Shown: piece by piece, positions 59,040 through 64,000 of the stretch
How positions within the stretch are numbered: position 1 is the first letter of the stretch
How the letters are laid out: every line of letters begins with the position of its first letter
DNA from: Dastarcus helophoroides
Lineage: Eukaryota > Arthropoda > Insecta > Coleoptera > Bothrideridae
Length of the DNA: 64,000 bases
Reading direction: 5' to 3'
Assembly: GCA_028583605.1 (NCBI GenBank)
Contig: CM053337.1
Location: forward strand, 27,142,162-27,206,161
Notes under the pieces: generated by a model
The model's input: the letters and a program-made list of their open reading frames with translations, nothing else
Database searches by the model: none
Told to the model about the DNA's origin: nothing
Translations under genes and position numbers: made by a program

Positions 59040-59920
59040 TTGCGGTACCAACATGCTCTATTAACAACACTATGTAGCTACAAGTAAGACGAAAATTATA
59101 TTTTGCTTACTCCTGATCTAATCCATCTGAATTTTTGAAGCATAAGCAAGTTATGGCTCGGTGACCTTTCAAAAGTCTGAAGGGTCAAACACATGGCTAA
59201 GGACTTTACGATAGTGTGAAACTTTATAAATGTTTTAGGTTTAGTTTTCAGTCTGGCATTAGATTTTTAAAACGTTACTCCGTATTTAGCAAACCTTGTG
59301 TCTTCGTCAATAAAATAATTTTTTGAAGTGATTTTTATTATTAAACTAGCATGGAGAGCTGAAATTACGTTTGTATCCAAAAATCAACAACAGGCCTTAT
59401 TAGCAATACCCTGAAATTTGATTGCTTCAGCTGAGAGAACTTGGCTGGTTTCGGCGGACAAGTTCATTTTGTAAAAAAAACTTTAGTAGTCGATCGAGAC
59501 GTGAATATATTAATGCGAAAGGAGGGCCGACTTAATGGTCACCGGTAATTTGATAGTTACGGATGGTATTGGGATACGGCTAAAGGGCCTTTTAACCAGC
59601 CATGTCTCGACCGTCGTTCTCGGCTTTACGCCCATTTCCGTCCGTATCCTTCTTTGTGAAGTCATGTGTTTCTCGTTTTAGCGTTTAATTAGTTCCTTTT
59701 AGTTGTCCATTCGGCCGCCAATGAGGTCGTAATTGCGCCGAGACGCAAAACGAGCTGCACATTTTTATAAAGGCAACATAATTTGAAATAAAATTTGCAT
59801 ATTGCAACATATGACAACTGCTTACGAGAACAGTTTTTTTAGCATATTTTTAGTGGCTTAGCATGAAAGCTTTCAGGCCTCCTACTTTGAATGTATGATC
59901 TTTTGCAAAACTACTGCCAG
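59040..59920. other. Non-repetitive island, candidate conserved non-coding DNA
   Basis: The block 59500-59780 is among the most GC-balanced in the window outside the paired-box exon. It holds motifs such as GTTTAATTAG, AATTGCGCC and GGCCGCCAATGAGGTCG. There is no open frame of note, so an enhancer or conserved non-coding element is more likely than an exon. Confidence 0.35.
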
Positions 59921-62900
59921 CATTGAGGTATCTACAATTTTTTCTAGGGGGGGCCTGGCCCCTCAAAAATGAAGGTGGATAAATGTACAAAATAAAGATA
60001 ATTTAAACTTGAAATGATGATTTCGATAATCTATTTGTGGAATGTTGCTTTAAATAAAATTACCCAAAAAGATTTTCAGCGAGAAGTGTTCATTTTGATT
60101 GTTGCATTAATTAACTAATTATTAAATAACTTTAATTTTCCATTTTTCTCTACAAAAACGTTTAATACTTTTTCGGGCGTAACATTTTCTCCGACGTGTT
60201 TTGATTTTCCATTTAAAACTAAATTTAAATTATTTAAATCAAACAATTATTTGTAAATTAGAAATTTTCTTCTGTGTCAATTTTTTTCAAAATGTAAATC
60301 TATAAATTTCGATTTCTTTATTAAATCTAAAATTTCATAAATTTTACACTTTCAATTTCTTCTGATATTTTTCCCGTAAGTAAAAGTTTCGACTTTTTCG
60401 AGAGATTTTGAGTTTTTTCGACGCCTTTAGTTTTTTTTTTCGAAGTTTCAATTTTTAACCTGAAAATTTGTTAAAGCCCCATTTTTTAATCAAAACTGTA
60501 ATATTTTTCTAAATTGCAATTTGAAATGCAGTTTTGACCTTTCCCCCCAAAATTTTGACTTGATGATCAAAATGTCATTTCAGAACGATTTTCATTTTAT
60601 TTTCTAAATAATGCTTTAAATTTAATTTCAGTTTTTTTTTAATAGTATTCTATTTTACCCTGCAGTTTTGTAAAACTACATTTTCAATACAAACGCTAAA
60701 TTTAGATTTCCTCTTCATATTTAACTTAATTATTTAAAAATTTTCTATAAAATCAGATTTTTCTGCAAAGGATATTTTTCTCTACCACTTTCACTTAAGA
60801 ATCGAAATGTCGAAAAAATTATTAAATAAATTTCGAATTTTTAAAAAAATTGAATTTTGTAAATATTTTTAAACTCATTTATTTTCAAATATTTTAAATT
60901 TAACCTCAACGTTTCAACTGATTCTCAATATTTTAAGGATTTAGTTGGATATTTTTAATTTTGAATTTTTTATAGTTTCAGCATTTACTTTTGTTACTTT
61001 TTTACTTTAAAGTGAAAATTATGTTTTTGCTTTTTTTATTTTTTAAAATTTTGATTTTATAATGTTCAAATTTGTTAAGTACAGCCGATGTGTTGTACGC
61101 GAATTGTACCTAACGGACGACGTACGATTAAACTTGCAATTTAAGTTTACAGATCGTCTTCAATCACCATGAATTATTTAAAAGAATTTAAATGATCTAT
61201 TGCCATATTTAACATAGATGATACAAGTTGTGTAGATAAAACTATGGATATTCATAGGCTAGAATAGGGCAGGGTAGGGCACTTGCCCCCTGACTCTTAA
61301 AGTCGCCGAAAATTTATATTCAATTGAAATTTCCATTTTTTCTTCAGATTTCATACTTATCTTGAAATTTCGACATTTGTCGATAATTTCAATTTTTTTC
61401 AGATTTCGTGATTTTAAAAAAAATTTCTTTAATTTATAACACATGTTGGCTTCCTCTGGAAAATTTCGAATTTTTATAAAATTTGGAATTTTTTTTTAGA
61501 AATTTGATTTTTTTTAAAATTTCGATCTTTTTCTCGAAATTTCAAATTTTTTTCAAAATCTTTTTGCTTTTGTGATTTTTTCCGAAATGTCCATAGTTTT
61601 CTCAAAATTGGTTCTTTTTTAAAAATTTTGATTTTATTTCAAATCCAATCCTTTATGTTTCCAAAAATCTCAATATTTTCGTCCAAGTTTGTTTTTATCT
61701 GAAAATTTTGATTTTTTCTTCAAAATTTGTCTTTTTAAAAGTAAAAATTTTCAAAACTAAACCTTTTTTTAATAAAATTTAACTTTCATCAAATCAACTT
61801 TCTGTGCGAAATTTTCAATTTTGAAGTTTCACTTTCTCAAAATTTTGCCTATTTCTACGAATTCCTTTATTTTCTTTAATATTTGGATTTTTATGAAAAT
61901 TTCAACCTTATAGAATCTAATTTTCCAAAAATTTTGACTAGTTTCTTAGAGTTTGCTTTTTTGTTCGAAATCTCAAAATTTAATCCTAAATATTTCTGAA
62001 GGTTCGACTCTCTGCTGTTTTCTTATCAAAAATTCGAAATTTTAAAAATCGTTTTTTTTTTAATTTCGTCATTTTTCTCAATACGTGTTGTTTCGAAATT
62101 CTGCTATTTTTCTTAATATTCTTTTTTTTTATATATTTCGACTTTTTTAAATTGCACTTTCCGGAAATTTCAAATTGCGCCTATCTTAAAATTTTCCTTA
62201 TTTTTGACATTTCGACTTTTATCTCGAAAAATTATATTTTTCTGGAATTATAGACTTTTTCCCCGAAATTCTCTAACTTTGATCGGAATGAAATATGGAA
62301 TGTTAATAAAAAAGCAACCATGTTGAGAAAATCTTTTTGTATTAAGTGAAGAAAATTGAACATGTTAACATTTAAATAAAAAACTAAATATTTCGAAAAG
62401 AATATTTTTGTCAAATTGCCATTTTTTTTTGAAATTCGACTTTTTTTTCCACAAAATTTGACTTTTGAAAATTTTGTTTTTTTTTTCAATTTTTCGACTG
62501 TTTTCAAATTTTTCCAGAAAAAATTTGATTTTCTGAAAGTTTTGACCTTTTCTCAAAATTGTAACTTTTTCTGAATTCTACTTTTTCCGCTGTTTCTTTC
62601 CTTTTCTTGGAAATTTAAATATTTTCTCGAAATGTCGATCATTTTCTCGAGATTTTGACAGTATTTTTCGAAATTTGTTTTTATTAATGTTTAGTTTTTT
62701 CTGATATTTTTTAATTTGACTTTGTGGACTTCCACTTGTTATACAAATCTTGTCCTCTGAAACCAAGAGAGATAAAAAATACAACAAAAGTTACTGTAAC
62801 GTGTTCCGATAGCCAAGCTATCATCTTCGGAGGGATATAGTATCTCATATTAGTATCTTTCTGAAGATGATAGCTTGGCTATTGAAACGGGTTAGAGCAA

Positions 62901-63837
62901 TTTTTGTTGTATTTTTTTAATATTTCTAGGTTTCAGGGGACAACATTTGTATGTCAGTTTTGGAACATAACCAAGGACAAATCTGTTCCACCAAAAAAAA
63001 AAGGATTTACACTTGTTCCTCTAAATTCGTTTTATTCTCGGAACAACATATACCCCAAAATTTGAAGTTTTGTTTCCGGAAATTTCTACCTCTTCCAAAT
63101 TTCGACTTTTTCTTAAAATTCCATTAATTTTCTCAAAATCGGAACAAAATATTAATAAAATGTCATAATTTCTACAATAATATGTTTGGAATATTTCAGA
63201 AAAAAAGTATTTCAATTATATTAAAATTTAAATAAAGTAAAATTCTGACGAAAATATTGTTGGTTATTTGAGTTTTTTTTTTCCAAATTTAATTTATTCA
63301 GGAAATTTTTCAAAGTTTGAAGTTTGACAGTCGACATTTTTATCAGTATTTTTTTCCTTTGCCAATTTTGATATGCTTTTTATCTCTTCTCTTAAAATTT
63401 TGGTCTAACAGGTCTAAAGATTTCATTTTTCCCCCAAAATGTCGACTTAAAATTCATTTTTTTTCCTTCTTTGTATAATGTGAACCTTTTGTAAACATTT
63501 TCTGTTTTTTCCAAAAATTTTAAATTGAAACTAGAATTATCGAAGATAGAGTTAGTAGGTCCAATCTGGCAGTATTTATGGCCAGAGATGTATTTTATGA
63601 AATTATTTTATGATATTGCGTCGAGTACTTTGTCACAGAGCACACGTTTTTAGCCCTGGAATCCCGTAGTGGGGAGGATAACTATACATGTTTCAGAATT
63701 TTAAAAGAATTTATATTATGATATCATAAAATATCGGGGTTTTATTTTTGGGTTGGTAACCTAATATTCTGGGGTGGGCACCAAACAATTCTGGGGTGGG
63801 ACAACCCACCTGGCCCCCCCCTCTATATACGCCAATG
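59921..63837 (-). mobile_element. CATTGGCGTA-type family, copy C (full length)
   Basis: Runs opposite to copies A and B. The left end CATTGAGGTATCTAC (59921) is followed by CTAGGGGGGGCCTGGCCCC; the right end, on the minus strand, is CATTGGCGTATATAGAGG followed by a G-run and GCCAGG. Flanks ACTGCCAG (59913-59920) and GCTGCGAG (63838-63845) match at six of eight positions, compatible with an old hAT TSD. An internal terminus CATAGGCTAGAATAG starts at 61253. It carries palindromic copy 10. No transposase frame. Confidence 0.65.
62741..63003. mobile_element. Palindromic hammerhead-like element (copy 10)
   Basis: Reversed counterpart of copies 3 and 7 with the same TSD (GACTTCCACTTGTT 62727-62740; GATTTACACTTGTT 63004-63017). 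The right arm keeps CTGAAGA and GATAGC/GCTATT, then GAAACGGGTT. Confidence 0.8.
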
Positions 63838-64000
63838 GCTGCGAGGAATTTTCTTCAGAGGCTGCTGAGATATCAGAGATGACAAACATGGCCTCCACAT
63901 TCTACTAGAAATTACGTAACGCTGATTTTGATCATTTTAAATTTTTCATCAACAGTTTTTTTTTAATTGTCTTTATTTGAACATTTCGACTTCTTTAATA

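Overview
The window looks like nuclear DNA of an insect (or another arthropod). It is strongly AT-rich, intron and intergenic space dominates, and the only host gene I recognise is a paired-box exon of the Pox meso / Pax1/9 type (34878-35650, + strand). Everything else I can name is mobile DNA or its debris: non-LTR retrotransposon fragments (reverse transcriptase 28909-30198; RNase H end 32140-33203; jockey-type RT 33452-34614), solo LTRs (27026-27380; 44669-45012 reversed), a Penelope-like element remnant with a GIY-YIG endonuclease (52759-53575), several non-autonomous DNA transposons recognised by inverted termini and target-site duplications (TSDs), and two Tc1/mariner-type MITEs. Order of insect and species cannot be told from the sequence.

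Layout. 1-2229 is the AT-rich end of a hAT-like element. 2230-3828 is a non-repetitive island. 3829-6461 is a hAT-like element with an 8-bp TSD. 6462-10800 is T-rich degenerate repeat with a mariner-type MITE (7092-7780). 10805-11700 is an island, followed at 11810-11856 by a complete canonical hammerhead ribozyme motif. 12119-14040 is T-rich repeat with a 150-bp direct repeat. 14500-18342 holds copies of a CATTGGCGTA-ended family. 18343-22380 is an island containing a second, older MITE. 22380-25930 is T-rich and includes another copy of that family. 25930-28900 is an island carrying a solo LTR. 28909-34614 holds the LINE fragments. 34878-35650 is the paired-box exon. 36060-44215 is AT-rich repeat plus a transposon with CCGGGATCCCGG ends. 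44216-47187 is an island with a reversed LTR and the best palindromic element. 47188-55047 is a nested 7.9-kb hAT-like element. 55056-59920 mixes islands and repeats. 59921-63837 is an inverted copy of the CATTGGCGTA family.

The most interesting system is a family of about ten short palindromic elements, roughly 220-270 bp when intact, scattered over the whole window. Each arm carries a hammerhead-like core (CTGAAGA, a 6-bp stem with a TTG loop, GAAA, CGCGTT). Intact copies are flanked by 11-14 bp TSDs, like the 12-bp TSD of the Penelope-like insertion here, and the inverted arms of that insertion carry a related fold. I infer that the palindromes are non-autonomous retroelements built from Penelope-type terminal repeats. 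The separate perfect hammerhead at 11810 fits a retroelement source of the same broad kind. These are readings by eye; no alignment or folding program was run.
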